A DNA stretch of 59,127 nucleotides from Lachnospiraceae bacterium (GTDB taxonomy: Bacteria > Bacillota > Clostridia > Lachnospirales > Lachnospiraceae): NCBI GenBank assembly GCA_024697595.1, contig JAILFK010000056.1, positions 1 to 59,127 of the forward strand, given 5' to 3'. Within the stretch, counting starts at the first letter, position 1, and each line of letters starts with the position of its first letter. Position numbers and translations under genes: made by a program. Below are positions 23,788 to 33,345 of the stretch, in pieces. The notes beneath the pieces were generated by a model. The model did not search any database. It saw only the letters and a program-made list of their open reading frames with translations, and was not told the DNA's origin.

Positions 23788-25248
23788 TTATAAATTCAAT
23801 CTCAAATTTCCTAGAATGCAGTCCACACGCTCTTTTAAATAAATTGCATTTGCAGGTTTTAAAATATAATCCACCTTGTTGATTTCCCTACATGCCATAA
23901 CTATTTCTCTATCTCTTGTGCTGGACAAAAATACAATCGGCAATTTGCTAAATCCATTTTTCCTAATTTTCTTGGCCACTGTGACACCATCAATGGTAGG
24001 CATAACTGCATCCATTATAAGCAAATCCGGAACATCCTCTGAATTCTTAGAAAGAAAATCTATGCACTGCAATCCATTTTCAAAACATATATATTCATAT
24101 GCATCACCTATAGCAGTCTTGGTCTGAGCCATACTCATAGGTGTGTCATCTATAATCATAATCCTTTGCTTGGTTCTTATATCTTTTTTACTAATTTCAT
24201 TTAATCGTTCCACCTTGCCATCGCTGTAATCTTCCAGCAAAGCCCCTGACTTTACGATATTTACATCTTGATATTTCTCATCAGTTCTCATATTTACTGG
24301 TTCTTCTATATTTTCAATCTTCACAACAGGTCTTAGGGCATTGCCACTGCCTCCAACCACAACACCTTTAGATCCATCTGATAATTCCACATCAATACCC
24401 ATTGGATATGCCATCAAAACAGATATCATGGCATCTACAACTTTTGAATCAAAAAGGAAATTCTTGCCACCAATCAAATACTCAAAAGCATTGTTTGGGG
24501 TAAATGGTTTTTTATATGGTCTCTGACTTATCATGGCATTATATGCATCAACCACATGCAATATTCTGATAAATATATGTTGCTCATCTCCCTCTATCCC
24601 CAGAGGATATCCTGTTCCGTCAACATTTTCATGGTGGCATAACACACATTTTTTAACCAGCGAAGAAACCTCGTCATTTTCATTTAAAATATCAAATGAC
24701 ATTCTGGCATGCTCTTTCATAATGTGAAACTCTTCTTTTGTAAGTCTTCCCGGCTTGTTAATAATATCATTTGAAATATATTGTTTTCCTAAATCTATAC
24801 AAAGTCCAGCCTCACAGAGTTTATATAATCCCTTGGTCGGAACTCCCATTGCTCTACCTATGATGACAGAATATATGGCCACACAAACACTATGATGACT
24901 ATTGTAATCATTTATTGATTTTGAATCACGAAAGTCAACATTAATATTTTTCTCATCCTCAATAATATCAACTATCTTTACAGCAAGCTCCTGTATAGCT
25001 TCTAAGTCTAAATTGGCCACTGCGGTGACGGCCGCTTCAAAAAGCTGGTCATCTATGGTATTAGTGACATCAACATCCATATAATTACCATCCCATATAT
25101 ATATGTTGATATATCCTGATGACTGTATGAACTTTATGTACTCTGAATTGAGAGATGTTCCTTTGGCAATCATTGTATATTTTGCATTATATACGTTTCT
25201 AGCTATTATCATACCCGGTCGCAACATCTCCACCGGTATTAGTTTCAT
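23788..25248 (-). CDS. HD-GYP domain / receiver fusion with a degenerate HD motif
   Basis: 486 aa. Residues 1-60 are a DUF3391-like start (VEMLRPGMIIARNVY), 115-300 an HD-GYP domain, 360-485 a CheY-like receiver (IMIIDD, LLIMDAVMP, LSS, KPA). HD-GYP proteins hydrolyse cyclic-di-GMP. HHENVDGTGYP (205-215) is intact, but the metal-binding HD reads CIDLGK, so the His is Ile151 while Asp152 is kept. Activity may be lost or changed; a sensor role is possible. The receiver sits at the C-terminus, the reverse of RpfG. Co-directional with aroKE. Confidence 0.88.
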   Translation of the reverse strand: MKLIPVEMLRPGMIIARNVYNAKYTMIAKGTSLNSEYIKFIQSSGYINIYIWDGNYMDVDVTNTIDDQLFEAAVTAVANLDLEAIQELAVKIVDIIEDEKNINVDFRDSKSINDYNSHHSVCVAIYSVIIGRAMGVPTKGLYKLCEAGLCIDLGKQYISNDIINKPGRLTKEEFHIMKEHARMSFDILNENDEVSSLVKKCVLCHHENVDGTGYPLGIEGDEQHIFIRILHVVDAYNAMISQRPYKKPFTPNNAFEYLIGGKNFLFDSKVVDAMISVLMAYPMGIDVELSDGSKGVVVGGSGNALRPVVKIENIEEPVNMRTDEKYQDVNIVKSGALLEDYSDGKVERLNEISKKDIRTKQRIMIIDDTPMSMAQTKTAIGDAYEYICFENGLQCIDFLSKNSEDVPDLLIMDAVMPTIDGVTVAKKIRKNGFSKLPIVFLSSTRDREIVMACREINKVDYILKPANAIYLKERVDCILGNLRLNL

Positions 25249-25320
25249 CTTATTATTTCCCTACATTTTTATTAACCCATAACTCCAAGTTAATTATACC
25301 TTATAACCTCTAAAATTAAA

Positions 25321-25351
25321 ATCCCAGGCACTTAAAATAAGCACCTGGGAT
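25321..25351 (-). terminator. Terminator of the hexuronate operon
   Basis: ATCCCAGG/CCTGGGAT stem, with further imperfect pairing inward, followed by TTTTAATTTT on the minus strand, 32 nt past kdgK. Confidence 0.8.
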
Positions 25352-25382
25352 CTTATAAAATATGAATCTTTTGAAAATCTAA

Positions 25383-26414
25383 TTATCTCTGAACTCTACC
25401 AGAACCGTCACCACCTGCAAGAGTCTCAACTTCCTTGCGGCTTACAAGGTTGAAGTCTCCAGGAATTGTGTGCTTAAGAGCTGAAGCAGCAACACCGTAC
25501 TCTAATGCTTCCTTGAAGTTCTTTCCATCAACGAATCCGCAGATTGTACCACCTGCAAATGAATCACCACCACCTACACGGTCAACGATTGGGTTAATTC
25601 TGTACTCTCTTGAGTGATAGAATTCCTTAGTATCTCTAGAGTAGATACATGCAGACCAACCATTGTCTGAAGCTGAGTGACTTACACGAAGAGATGAGAT
25701 GCAGTACTCAAAGTTGTAATCTGCAACCATCTGCTCGAAGATTGACTTGTAACCAGCAAGCTCAAGCTCACCACTTGTTACATCTGTGTTTCCTGGCTTG
25801 TAACCAAGAACTAACTCTGCATCTTCCTCATTTCCGATACATACATCAACATACTGCATAAGGTTCTTCATAACCTTCTGAGCCTTCTCTGAAGACCATA
25901 ATTTCTTACGGAAGTTAAGGTCAACTGAAACCTTTACACCGTGCTTCTTAGCAGCCTTTAAAGCTTCCTCTGTAAGAACTGCAGCAGCGTCAGATACAGC
26001 TGGTGTAATTCCTGTGAAATGGAACCAATCAGCATCTGCAAAAATCTTGTCGAAATCAAAGTCAGCAGCTGTTGCTGTAGAAATTGAAGAATGAGCTCTA
26101 TCATAAACAACCTTTGAAGGTCTCATAGAAGCACCTGTCTCAAGGTAGTAGATACCAAGTCTCTCACCACACTTAGCGATGTTATCTGTCTTTACTCCAT
26201 ACTTACGAAGAGCTGCAACTGCACACTCACCGATCTCGTTATCAGGTACTGCTGTAACGAACTCAGCATCATGTCCATAGTTTGCAAGTGAAACTGCCAC
26301 ATTGGCCTCTCCACCACCATAGTTGATGTCGAACTCATCAGCCTGGATAAATTTCTCGTTGTTTGGTGTAGATAGACGAAGCATAATCTCACCCATTGTA
26401 ACTATTTTTGCCAT
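25383..26414 (-). CDS. kdgK: 2-dehydro-3-deoxygluconokinase
   Basis: 343 aa PfkB-family kinase that phosphorylates KDG to KDPG. N-terminal Gly-rich motif NYGGGEANVAVSLA, substrate contact RPSKVVYDR, and the C-terminal signature VDRVGGGDSFAGG with catalytic Asp. Last gene of the hexuronate operon, just before its terminator, and feeding the KDPG aldolase gene upstream. Confidence 0.93.
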   Translation of the reverse strand: MAKIVTMGEIMLRLSTPNNEKFIQADEFDINYGGGEANVAVSLANYGHDAEFVTAVPDNEIGECAVAALRKYGVKTDNIAKCGERLGIYYLETGASMRPSKVVYDRAHSSISTATAADFDFDKIFADADWFHFTGITPAVSDAAAVLTEEALKAAKKHGVKVSVDLNFRKKLWSSEKAQKVMKNLMQYVDVCIGNEEDAELVLGYKPGNTDVTSGELELAGYKSIFEQMVADYNFEYCISSLRVSHSASDNGWSACIYSRDTKEFYHSREYRINPIVDRVGGGDSFAGGTICGFVDGKNFKEALEYGVAASALKHTIPGDFNLVSRKEVETLAGGDGSGRVQR

Positions 26415-26503
26415 TTTTAAATCTCCTTTTAATTACCTATTTTATATTTATTTTTATTTATCAGTATTTAATATTTCAAGAAGCGAAACATTTAAGTCTT
26501 TTA

Positions 26504-27898
26504 TTAAATACCAAAATATCTCTTAGCATTTCTATATGAGATACCCTCAACGATCTTCTTTAATGAAGCTTCGTCCGCTGGATACTCACCATTTTCAACC
26601 CACTCACCAATAAGTCCGCATGCTATACGACGGAAATATTCATGACGTGTGTATGACAAGAAACTTCTTGAATCTGTAAGCATACCAATAAAGTTTCCAA
26701 GCAATCCAAGGTTGGCAAGGGAAATCATCTGATCTTGCATACCTGTCTTGTTGTCATTGAACCACCATGCACTACCATGCTGAATCTTGCCAACAGCCTC
26801 TGAAGACTGGAAGCATCCGATAATAGTACCGATAGCTGCATTGTCAATCGGGTTAAGTGAATAACAAATTGTCTTTGGCAATTCATTGGTGTAATCAAGT
26901 ACGTTTAAGAAATCTGCCAAATCATTGATTGGAGCACTTGTTGAGATACTGTCGATACCAGCATCTGGTCCAAGAGCCTCAAAGATACGACGATTGTTGT
27001 CACGCTTCACACCATAGTGCAACTGCATAACCCATCCAAGACGATGATACTCACGTCCGCAGTGAAGCAAGATTGCCATCTTGAACTTGTCGCTCTCCTC
27101 TTTTGTTATAGCCTTGCCAGCTTTCTTCTTGTCAAATATTTCTTCTACCTCAGCATCTGTGGCCGGCTTGTACATTACATACTCAATACCATGATCACTC
27201 ACAACACAACCATGCTTTGCAAAGTAATCCATTCTAACTGATAAAGCCTTTTTGATATCTTCAACTGAATTGATTTCCATTCCAGCTGCAGCAGCAAGTT
27301 TGCCGATGTATTCCATATAGTCATCTTTATCAATATTAACAGCTTTGTCAGGTCTCCATGAAGGACAAACCTTAACGTTAAAGCTTGAATCATTGGCAAT
27401 AACCTCATGCCACTTCAAGTCATCGATTGGATCATCAGTTGTTCCAACCATCTCTACATTTGAGTCTAAAATAAGCTGTCTAGCAGACATATTTTTTAAT
27501 TTCTCATTACAGATATTCCATACTTCCTCTGCTGTCTCACCATTTAGGGCACCATGATATCCGAAGTATCTCTGAAGTTCTAAGTGGCTCCAATGATAAA
27601 GTGGATTACCAATAGCCATCTCAAGTGTCTCAGCCCATTTCTGGAATTTCTCTCTATCAGAGGCATCTCCTGTGATGTATTTTTCCTCAACACCATTAGA
27701 GCGCATCTGTCTCCATTTGTAATGATCTCCACCAAGCCATACCTGTGTAATATTGTCAAAATGTGCATCCTCAGCAATCTCCTGTGGGCTCAAGTGACAG
27801 TGATAATCTATAATAGGCAAACTCTTGGCATAATCATGAAATAGATGCTTTGCTGTCTCTGTTGTAAGCAAGAAATCTTCATCCATAAATTTCTTCAT
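26504..27898 (-). CDS. uxaC: Uronate isomerase
   Basis: 464 aa amidohydrolase-fold enzyme converting glucuronate to fructuronate and galacturonate to tagaturonate. IDYHCHLSPQEIAED carries the metal-binding HxH, and GGDHYKWRQMRSNG and GCFQSSEAVGKIQHGSAWWF are family hallmarks. The ATG at 27898 is preferred to the GTG at 27907, since GAGGTGA then sits at proper spacing. Second-last gene of the operon, 22 nt after eda. Confidence 0.96.
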   Translation of the reverse strand: MKKFMDEDFLLTTETAKHLFHDYAKSLPIIDYHCHLSPQEIAEDAHFDNITQVWLGGDHYKWRQMRSNGVEEKYITGDASDREKFQKWAETLEMAIGNPLYHWSHLELQRYFGYHGALNGETAEEVWNICNEKLKNMSARQLILDSNVEMVGTTDDPIDDLKWHEVIANDSSFNVKVCPSWRPDKAVNIDKDDYMEYIGKLAAAAGMEINSVEDIKKALSVRMDYFAKHGCVVSDHGIEYVMYKPATDAEVEEIFDKKKAGKAITKEESDKFKMAILLHCGREYHRLGWVMQLHYGVKRDNNRRIFEALGPDAGIDSISTSAPINDLADFLNVLDYTNELPKTICYSLNPIDNAAIGTIIGCFQSSEAVGKIQHGSAWWFNDNKTGMQDQMISLANLGLLGNFIGMLTDSRSFLSYTRHEYFRRIACGLIGEWVENGEYPADEASLKKIVEGISYRNAKRYFGI

Positions 27899-27920
27899 AT
27901 AAGTCACCTCGTAGCGATAT

Positions 27921-28565
27921 TTACGCGTTCTTTACAAGTTCTACAACACTCTTTGTCATAGCTTCGATCTCATCAAACTTTCCAGCCTTGATCAAATCAC
28001 CCTTTACCATCCAGCTACCGCCTGCAGCGATAATCTTTGGACTAGCAAGATACTCTAATACATTTGACTCGCTAACTCCACCTGTTGGCATAAACTTCAT
28101 CTGTGGGAATACTGATCCTAATGCGTTGATTGTCTTCAATCCGCCGTACTGTGCAGCTGGGAAGAACTTAGCAACTGGAAGTCCCTTGTTTACTACATTA
28201 ATAAGCTCTGTTGGTGTACATACTCCTGGGAAAATAGGAATCTGGTTATCGATACAGTACTGTGTAACTTCCTCAACATATCCAGGTGATACAATAAACT
28301 TAGCTCCACACTCAACAGCCTTCTTGCACTGCTCTACTGTAACGATTGTTCCAGCACCAACGCAAAGCTCTGGGCATTTCTCACTCATAACCTTGATTGC
28401 ATCAGCAGCAGCTGCTGTTCTAAATGTAACCTCAGCAACTGGAAGTCCACCATTTACCAAAGCCTGGGCAAGTGGAAGTGCATCCTCAACGTTTTCAATA
28501 ACAACTACAGGTACAACCTTGAAATCTGCAACCTGCTTTAACATATCATCCATGTAATTTAACAT
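27921..28565 (-). CDS. eda: KDPG / KHG aldolase
   Basis: 214 aa class I aldolase splitting 2-keto-3-deoxy-6-phosphogluconate into pyruvate and glyceraldehyde 3-phosphate. VAEVTFRT holds the general-base Glu and VAKFFPA the Schiff-base Lys; GAGTIVTVEQ and MPTGGVSESN bind phosphate. Preceded by an imperfect hairpin and a possible TATAAT, so it may also be expressed from an internal promoter. Confidence 0.95.
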   Translation of the reverse strand: MLNYMDDMLKQVADFKVVPVVVIENVEDALPLAQALVNGGLPVAEVTFRTAAAADAIKVMSEKCPELCVGAGTIVTVEQCKKAVECGAKFIVSPGYVEEVTQYCIDNQIPIFPGVCTPTELINVVNKGLPVAKFFPAAQYGGLKTINALGSVFPQMKFMPTGGVSESNVLEYLASPKIIAAGGSWMVKGDLIKAGKFDEIEAMTKSVVELVKNA

Positions 28566-28625
28566 AATAATCGTCTCCTATTTCTTAAATTAATTCTTAT
28601 TATAATTTTTTATAAAACGACTTAA

Positions 28626-28654
28626 CAGCCCCCTAAATAAAATTTAGGCGGCTG
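28626..28654 (-). terminator. Possible intra-operon hairpin (attenuator) between SDR and eda
   Basis: CAGCC-x-CCTAAAT / ATTTAGG-x-GGCTG stem with one mismatch; only weak T-richness follows. It may reduce but not stop read-through, or protect upstream mRNA. Confidence 0.45.
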
Positions 28655-28668
28655 ATAAGCGAATATAA

Positions 28669-29520
28669 TTAAACTCCCGAATAAGCTGAGAATCCACCAT
28701 CTACTGGAAGAACAACTCCAGTGATGAATCCAGCTGCATCATTGTTGAGTAAGAAGAGCAAGCTTCCGATAAGCTCCTCTGACTCTCCGAAACGTCCCAT
28801 TGGAGTAGCGGCCAAAATCTTACCTGTTCTAGGTGTTGGAGTACCATCCTCGTTAAACAAAAGCTTTGCATTCTGCTTTGTTGAGAAGAAACCAGGTGCA
28901 ATTGCATTTACTCTGATTCCACTCTTTGAGAAGTGTACTGCTAGCCACTGTGTAAAGTTTGAAATAGCAGCCTTTGCTCCAGAATATGCAGGAATTTTTG
29001 TGAGTGGAGTGAAAGCATTCATAGAAGAAATATTTAGGATATTACATCCTTCCTTCTCTACCATATCCTGTGCAAAGATCTGCGTTGGAAGCAATGTTCC
29101 AATGAAATTTAGGTTAAATACAAATTCAACTCCGCTTGGATCCAAGTCAAAGAATGAAATTGTATCTGCGTCAATGTCTCCTGCCTCGAAGTACTCCTTA
29201 TCTGTTGTTGCACGTGGGTTATTTCCACCTGCACCATTGATAAGAATATCACATGTTCCGAGGTCTGCTACTACTGCATCATGTACTGACTGAAGGCTTT
29301 CCTTCTCAAGAACATTAGTCTTGTAAGCCTTGGCAACACCGCCGTCAGCAACGATCTCGCCAGCAACTTTCTGTGCTGCCTCTTCATTTAAATCCAAAAC
29401 TGCAACCTTTGCTCCAGCCTGAGCCAATGCCTTGGCAAACATACCGCAGAGTACTCCGCCTGCTCCAGTTACAACTGCTACTTTTCCTGATAAATCTGTG
29501 TTAAGTGGTAAATTCATCAT
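28669..29520 (-). CDS. SDR oxidoreductase, probable fructuronate reductase (D-mannonate dehydrogenase) of SDR type
   Basis: 283 aa from the tandem ATG that follows GGAGG by 8 nt. Rossmann motif VTGAGGVLCGMFAKAL, NAGxN-like NGAGGNNPR, catalytic Ser in NISSMNAF and YSGAKAA as the YxxxK pair. In Firmicutes the fructuronate-to-mannonate step is done by SDR enzymes such as B. subtilis YjmF; the position between uxuA and eda fits exactly. The classical UxuB/UxaB family is absent, so this gene is needed to close the pathway. Confidence 0.88.
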   Translation of the reverse strand: MMNLPLNTDLSGKVAVVTGAGGVLCGMFAKALAQAGAKVAVLDLNEEAAQKVAGEIVADGGVAKAYKTNVLEKESLQSVHDAVVADLGTCDILINGAGGNNPRATTDKEYFEAGDIDADTISFFDLDPSGVEFVFNLNFIGTLLPTQIFAQDMVEKEGCNILNISSMNAFTPLTKIPAYSGAKAAISNFTQWLAVHFSKSGIRVNAIAPGFFSTKQNAKLLFNEDGTPTPRTGKILAATPMGRFGESEELIGSLLFLLNNDAAGFITGVVLPVDGGFSAYSGV

Positions 29521-29554
29521 ATTTTTTTCCTCCATAGTTTTAATTCATTATTCC

Positions 29555-29691
29555 GTGTTTACGGCAGGTGACTTTTCAGGAACGCTTCCGCTACGCTCTC
29601 GCACCAGCGGTACTAAATTCGCTTTGCTTGCGCACGCTCATTAAGTACCGGGGCTCGAAATGTTCCTTCCAAAGTCACCGTCCGTAAGCAC
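29555..29691. repeat. 137-bp imperfect inverted-repeat element inside the uxuA-SDR gap
   Basis: The ends match as an inverted repeat: GTGTTTACGG, GGTGACTTT and AGGAAC on the left face GTTCC, AAAGTCACC and CCGTAAGCAC on the right. A nested pair CGGTACT/AGTACCG lies inside. It is GC-richer than its neighbours and carries no ORF. It has the look of a MITE or large REP-like element; transcribed, it would fold into one long hairpin. Confidence 0.7.
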
Positions 29692-29727
29692 TGGTTTATC
29701 GCATTATCGCTAGCAAAAAATATCAAG

Positions 29728-30777
29728 TTATTTGCTTGCCTTCTCTACAGCTTCAAACAATCCGTTAATATATGTAGCACCAAGAGCTCTGTCATACAAT
29801 CCATATCCAGCTCTTCCTGTCTCACCCCAGATCATACGTCCGTGGTCAGGTCTTACATATCCTGTGAATCCATTGTCATGAAGTGCCTTTACGATTGCAT
29901 ACATATCTAAGCTACCGCAGCATGAGAGATGAGCTCTCTCCTCAAATCCATTGTCAAGAACCTGTACATTTCTAAGATGTGCAAAATGAATACGTCCCAT
30001 CTTTGCATACTTAGCTGCCATCTTAACAACATCGTTCTTTGCAGAGCATCCCAAAGATCCTGTACAAAGTGTAATTCCATTGTGCTTGTCATCTACAAGG
30101 CTAAGGAATCTATCTAAGTTCTCCTCACATGTGATGATTCTTGGAAGTCCGAAAATACTCCAGCATGGATCATCCTCATGGATAGCCATGTTTACATCAC
30201 ACTCTGCTGCTACAGGAATAATCTTCTCTAAGAAATACTTCAAGTTGTCCCATAGGTCATCCTCAGATAACTCCTGATACTGAGCAACAATATCCTTTAA
30301 CTCTTCTCTAGAGTAACTTGCATCCCATCCAGGAAGTGTAAGATCACTGTCTGACTCAAGTGGGTTAACCTTGTCAACCTGCTCTTGGTAATATACAAGT
30401 GATGTAGATCCATCTGGAAGCTCATGATCTAGCTGAGTTCTTGTCCAGTCAAATACTGGCATGAAATTGTAGCATACGCACTTAATTCCAGCCTCTGCAA
30501 CTCTGCGAATATTTTCGCAATAGTTCTCAATATATTTATCACGACTTGGCTTACCAAGCTTTATATCCTCATGTACTGGAATACTCTCAATAACTTCAAA
30601 ATTCAAGCCTGCATCTTCAGTCTGTTTCTTTAACTTAGCAATTGACTCTCTGCTCCATACTTCTCCAACTGGAACATCGTAAACTGCAGTTACAATTGAA
30701 TCCATTCCTGGAATCTGACTAATCTGTTCTAGTGTAACCTTGTCGTCCTCTCCGTACCAACGAAATGATAATTTCAT
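29728..30777 (-). CDS. uxuA: Mannonate dehydratase
   Basis: 349 aa iron-dependent enzyme converting mannonate to [15 protein letters not shown] start, [41 protein letters not shown] and [13 protein letters not shown] are all typical, with the metal His/Asp in the last motifs. First gene of the hexuronate operon, divergent from the AraC gene. GAGGAGG lies upstream of the ATG. Confidence 0.96.
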   Translation of the reverse strand: MKLSFRWYGEDDKVTLEQISQIPGMDSIVTAVYDVPVGEVWSRESIAKLKKQTEDAGLNFEVIESIPVHEDIKLGKPSRDKYIENYCENIRRVAEAGIKCVCYNFMPVFDWTRTQLDHELPDGSTSLVYYQEQVDKVNPLESDSDLTLPGWDASYSREELKDIVAQYQELSEDDLWDNLKYFLEKIIPVAAECDVNMAIHEDDPCWSIFGLPRIITCEENLDRFLSLVDDKHNGITLCTGSLGCSAKNDVVKMAAKYAKMGRIHFAHLRNVQVLDNGFEERAHLSCCGSLDMYAIVKALHDNGFTGYVRPDHGRMIWGETGRAGYGLYDRALGATYINGLFEAVEKASK

Positions 30778-30854
30778 ATAAGCGCCCTCCTCATTTATTC
30801 TTTATTAAGCGTCTGTAGTTATAATTTACATTCTTTTTATGGTTAATCCAATAA

Positions 30855-30884
30855 CAAATCTTGTTACAAACATTGCAAATCTTG
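30855..30884. promoter_or_regulatory. Direct repeats at 21-bp spacing, candidate AraC operator
   Basis: CAAATCTTG occurs at 30855-30863 and 30876-30884, exactly 21 bp apart (two helical turns), as AraC-family half-sites usually are. They lie upstream of a uxuA promoter candidate (TTGGAT, 17 nt, TAAATT on the minus strand) and close to the divergent AraC gene. Confidence 0.7.
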
Positions 30885-30950
30885 CTGTCAGGTTGTAAAA
30901 TTAATTATGCGCTGACAATTATAATCACATAAAGCGTAAAGGAGAACATT

Positions 30951-31880
30951 ATGGCAAGACATTACCAAGCACAATTTGATACCACCCGCGAGATGGAATC
31001 ATCAGATTTCGAAATATATTATTATGAAGATAGGGTTTTGGAAAATGTATCTATGCATAGGCATGATTACTATGAAATATATTTCTTCTTAGAAGGAAAC
31101 CTCTCTTACCAGATTGGGAAAAATGTGTATCCCCTCTCTTACGGCGATATATGTCTAATTCCTCCCGGGGTATTTCACAAACCAAATTTTAAAAATAATG
31201 ATTTGCCATATCGCAGAATTGTATTGTGGTTGTCACCAAATTATTATTCAAGGCTCTCTCAGAGCAACCCAGATTTAACCTTTGGGTATGATTATGGAAA
31301 CGAGATAAGCTGTCACCATTTTCCATGTGATACGACCACAGCTCAAATGCTTTTTAGCCAGCTGCTCACTATTATAGAAGAAAGAAATACTGACAGTCCT
31401 TTCAAGGAATCTACTTTAGCCTGCAATATAGCTTCTCTTTTGCTTGCTATAAACAGAAACATTTATGTTACACACAAACAAGAAAAAGTCTCTATAAACA
31501 AAGAACAGCGTTCATTGTTCACAAGGCTGTGTGAATATATAAACGCCAATTTAGATTCCGATTTAAGTCTAGACGCAATTTCCAAGACTTTTTACGTGAG
31601 CAAATATCATATTTCACATGTTTTCAAAGACAATATGGGTATGTCTATACATCAATACCTATTAAAAAAGAGGCTTGCCGCCTCCAAAAGTAAAATCCTT
31701 GCAGGAGAGTCCTTTAAGGATGTGGCTGCAACATATGGTTTTACTGATTACACCAGTTTTTTCCGCGCTTTTAAGAAGGAATACGGCATAAGCCCAAAGG
31801 AATTCAAAAACTCCTACAACATTTCAACCCAAGAGCACAAAGAAGTAACTGATACAATAGAACATGCCGTGTTTAAATAA
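30951..31880 (+). CDS. AraC-family regulator of the hexuronate operon
   Basis: 309 aa. Residues 20-110 form a cupin sensor (MHRHDYYEIYFFLEGNLSYQIG, LIPPGVFHKP). Residues 205-300 form two HTH motifs (LSLDAISKTFYVSKYHISHVFK and FKDVAATYGFTDYTSFFRAFKKEYGISPKEF). Divergent from uxuA with shared control region, so it probably activates the operon on a uronate intermediate. Confidence 0.92.
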   Translation: MARHYQAQFDTTREMESSDFEIYYYEDRVLENVSMHRHDYYEIYFFLEGNLSYQIGKNVYPLSYGDICLIPPGVFHKPNFKNNDLPYRRIVLWLSPNYYSRLSQSNPDLTFGYDYGNEISCHHFPCDTTTAQMLFSQLLTIIEERNTDSPFKESTLACNIASLLLAINRNIYVTHKQEKVSINKEQRSLFTRLCEYINANLDSDLSLDAISKTFYVSKYHISHVFKDNMGMSIHQYLLKKRLAASKSKILAGESFKDVAATYGFTDYTSFFRAFKKEYGISPKEFKNSYNISTQEHKEVTDTIEHAVFK

Positions 31881-31932
31881 TCTGATTTAAACACGGCATA
31901 TAATAAATTTATCGTTATTTATTTTTCATTAA

Positions 31933-32268
31933 TTATTCTCCATCATTTAACATTTGATAGATTAAAATTCTAAGAGAATCTGGATTTTGCATACCTACAA
32001 AAGTTGCCCCAAATATAAAGCTGCCATCATCTAACACTTCAGCTCTGACAATTCTCACAATCGAGTCCATCTTCTCCTTAGTCCATAATGTGATATTAGT
32101 CTGATAGCACTCCCCCAGTTGCAAAAGCTCCGTAGTTTTAAAGCCAACACCGCCTCTACTTACATTGGTAATTTCAGCCTTGACAGTTTGTTCACAGCCC
32201 TCTTTCAACAATTTAAGTTCTATACTAGCATCCAACTCACTTCTCTTTGATTTTCTCATCTCATCCAT
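31933..32268 (-). CDS. PilZ-domain c-di-GMP effector
   Basis: 111 aa single-domain protein. The RKSKR at the N-terminus is the RxxxR motif and NVSRGGVGF the D/N-x-S-x-x-G motif, both needed to bind c-di-GMP. Third gene of a cheC / DUF2974 / pilZ run (24-nt gap), which suggests a link to motility or envelope behaviour. GAGGAGG precedes the ATG. Confidence 0.88.
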   Translation of the reverse strand: MDEMRKSKRSELDASIELKLLKEGCEQTVKAEITNVSRGGVGFKTTELLQLGECYQTNITLWTKEKMDSIVRIVRAEVLDDGSFIFGATFVGMQNPDSLRILIYQMLNDGE

Positions 32269-32292
32269 TTTCGGACCTCCTCATTTTCTCCT

Positions 32293-33345
32293 TTAATGCG
32301 CAGCTTTAACTTCTTTTATAATTATAATAAGTAATTTTATACTCTCTGATGACAAAGATCTAACTCCCATCAACAGAGATATCAAAGTCTTGATATTTAA
32401 ATTTGTAAACTTATCTGCATGGTCTATGCCAACCTTTTCAAATACAGCAAACAGTTCCGATACCACCTCAGCTCGTCTATCCTCAGGTATCCCTGCTATC
32501 CAATCATTTACCTTGGTACTTATTCCATCACTGAAACCATCTACCCCTGAAGTTTGAACAAACCCGCAAGGACCTACATGCCAATTATATATATCATGTT
32601 GATAAATTCCGTTTCCCTCACTCTTTACCACTTTAGATTCATAAGGAACATACATCAACCTTCCTATTAGAGAACTCTCTGGTATAAAACTACAAATCTT
32701 CGGAATAATATTTTTCATACGCAGGTCATCACTTAAATCTCTCTCAAACCCTGGGCCATCAAATATATAAATCTTTTCAATTTTATTATAAATACTTTCA
32801 TTGCAGAAAGCTCCACTATAACAAGCTAAATTCCCACCTTTTGAATGACCACTCAAGATCAATTTTTCCCAAAATTTAAGCTTGATACCATCAATGTATT
32901 TTACAGCCTGATTCTGTCCTGGAGTCGGAAATTGATATAGGGTATTAAAATTTTCTTTCCAAGAAATCAGATAACCATCTGTTCCACGAAATGTGACAAG
33001 CCTTCTAAAAGGATTGATCTGAAATTGAGCCGCGTAAAATGTCATCTCTTTTTCTCTGTCAATAACCTTTTCAAAAGATAAAAGTCTAATTTTGGCATAT
33101 CTAGGAGAAGTACTCATCATTTGTATAAGATTTTCCTTCTCATCCAAGCGGCCATCTCTCATATCTTTTTCATTTTTCGCATTCATATATCTTGTCACAA
33201 GATCTGATATTGTAGGTTTTCCCGCTGTAATCTCATCAAGATTCACCGATGCAAAAACTCCTAATACCGCAGCATCCACCTCATTAAAAGGACTTTTTGC
33301 AAATGTAACATCTCCCCGCATTTGCACATAATCTAAAATATTCAT
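32293..33345 (-). CDS. DUF2974 (Mbeg1-like) predicted alpha/beta hydrolase
   Basis: 350 aa. LILSGHSKGGNLACY holds the GxSxG nucleophile elbow; FRGTDGYLISWKENF is the family oxyanion region; DGPGF near the acid residue. The family is annotated as lipase-like but no member's substrate is clear to me. No signal peptide. Its ATG follows the CheC stop with no gap, so translation is coupled. Confidence 0.85.
   Translation of the reverse strand: MNILDYVQMRGDVTFAKSPFNEVDAAVLGVFASVNLDEITAGKPTISDLVTRYMNAKNEKDMRDGRLDEKENLIQMMSTSPRYAKIRLLSFEKVIDREKEMTFYAAQFQINPFRRLVTFRGTDGYLISWKENFNTLYQFPTPGQNQAVKYIDGIKLKFWEKLILSGHSKGGNLACYSGAFCNESIYNKIEKIYIFDGPGFERDLSDDLRMKNIIPKICSFIPESSLIGRLMYVPYESKVVKSEGNGIYQHDIYNWHVGPCGFVQTSGVDGFSDGISTKVNDWIAGIPEDRRAEVVSELFAVFEKVGIDHADKFTNLNIKTLISLLMGVRSLSSESIKLLIIIIKEVKAAH

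Noticed and set aside
27988-28557. Plus-strand 189-aa frame opposite eda, and similar long antisense frames in kdgK, aroKE, SDR and GH3 genes
   Set aside because: Shadows of well-conserved minus-strand genes; no ribosome binding site or recognisable domain.
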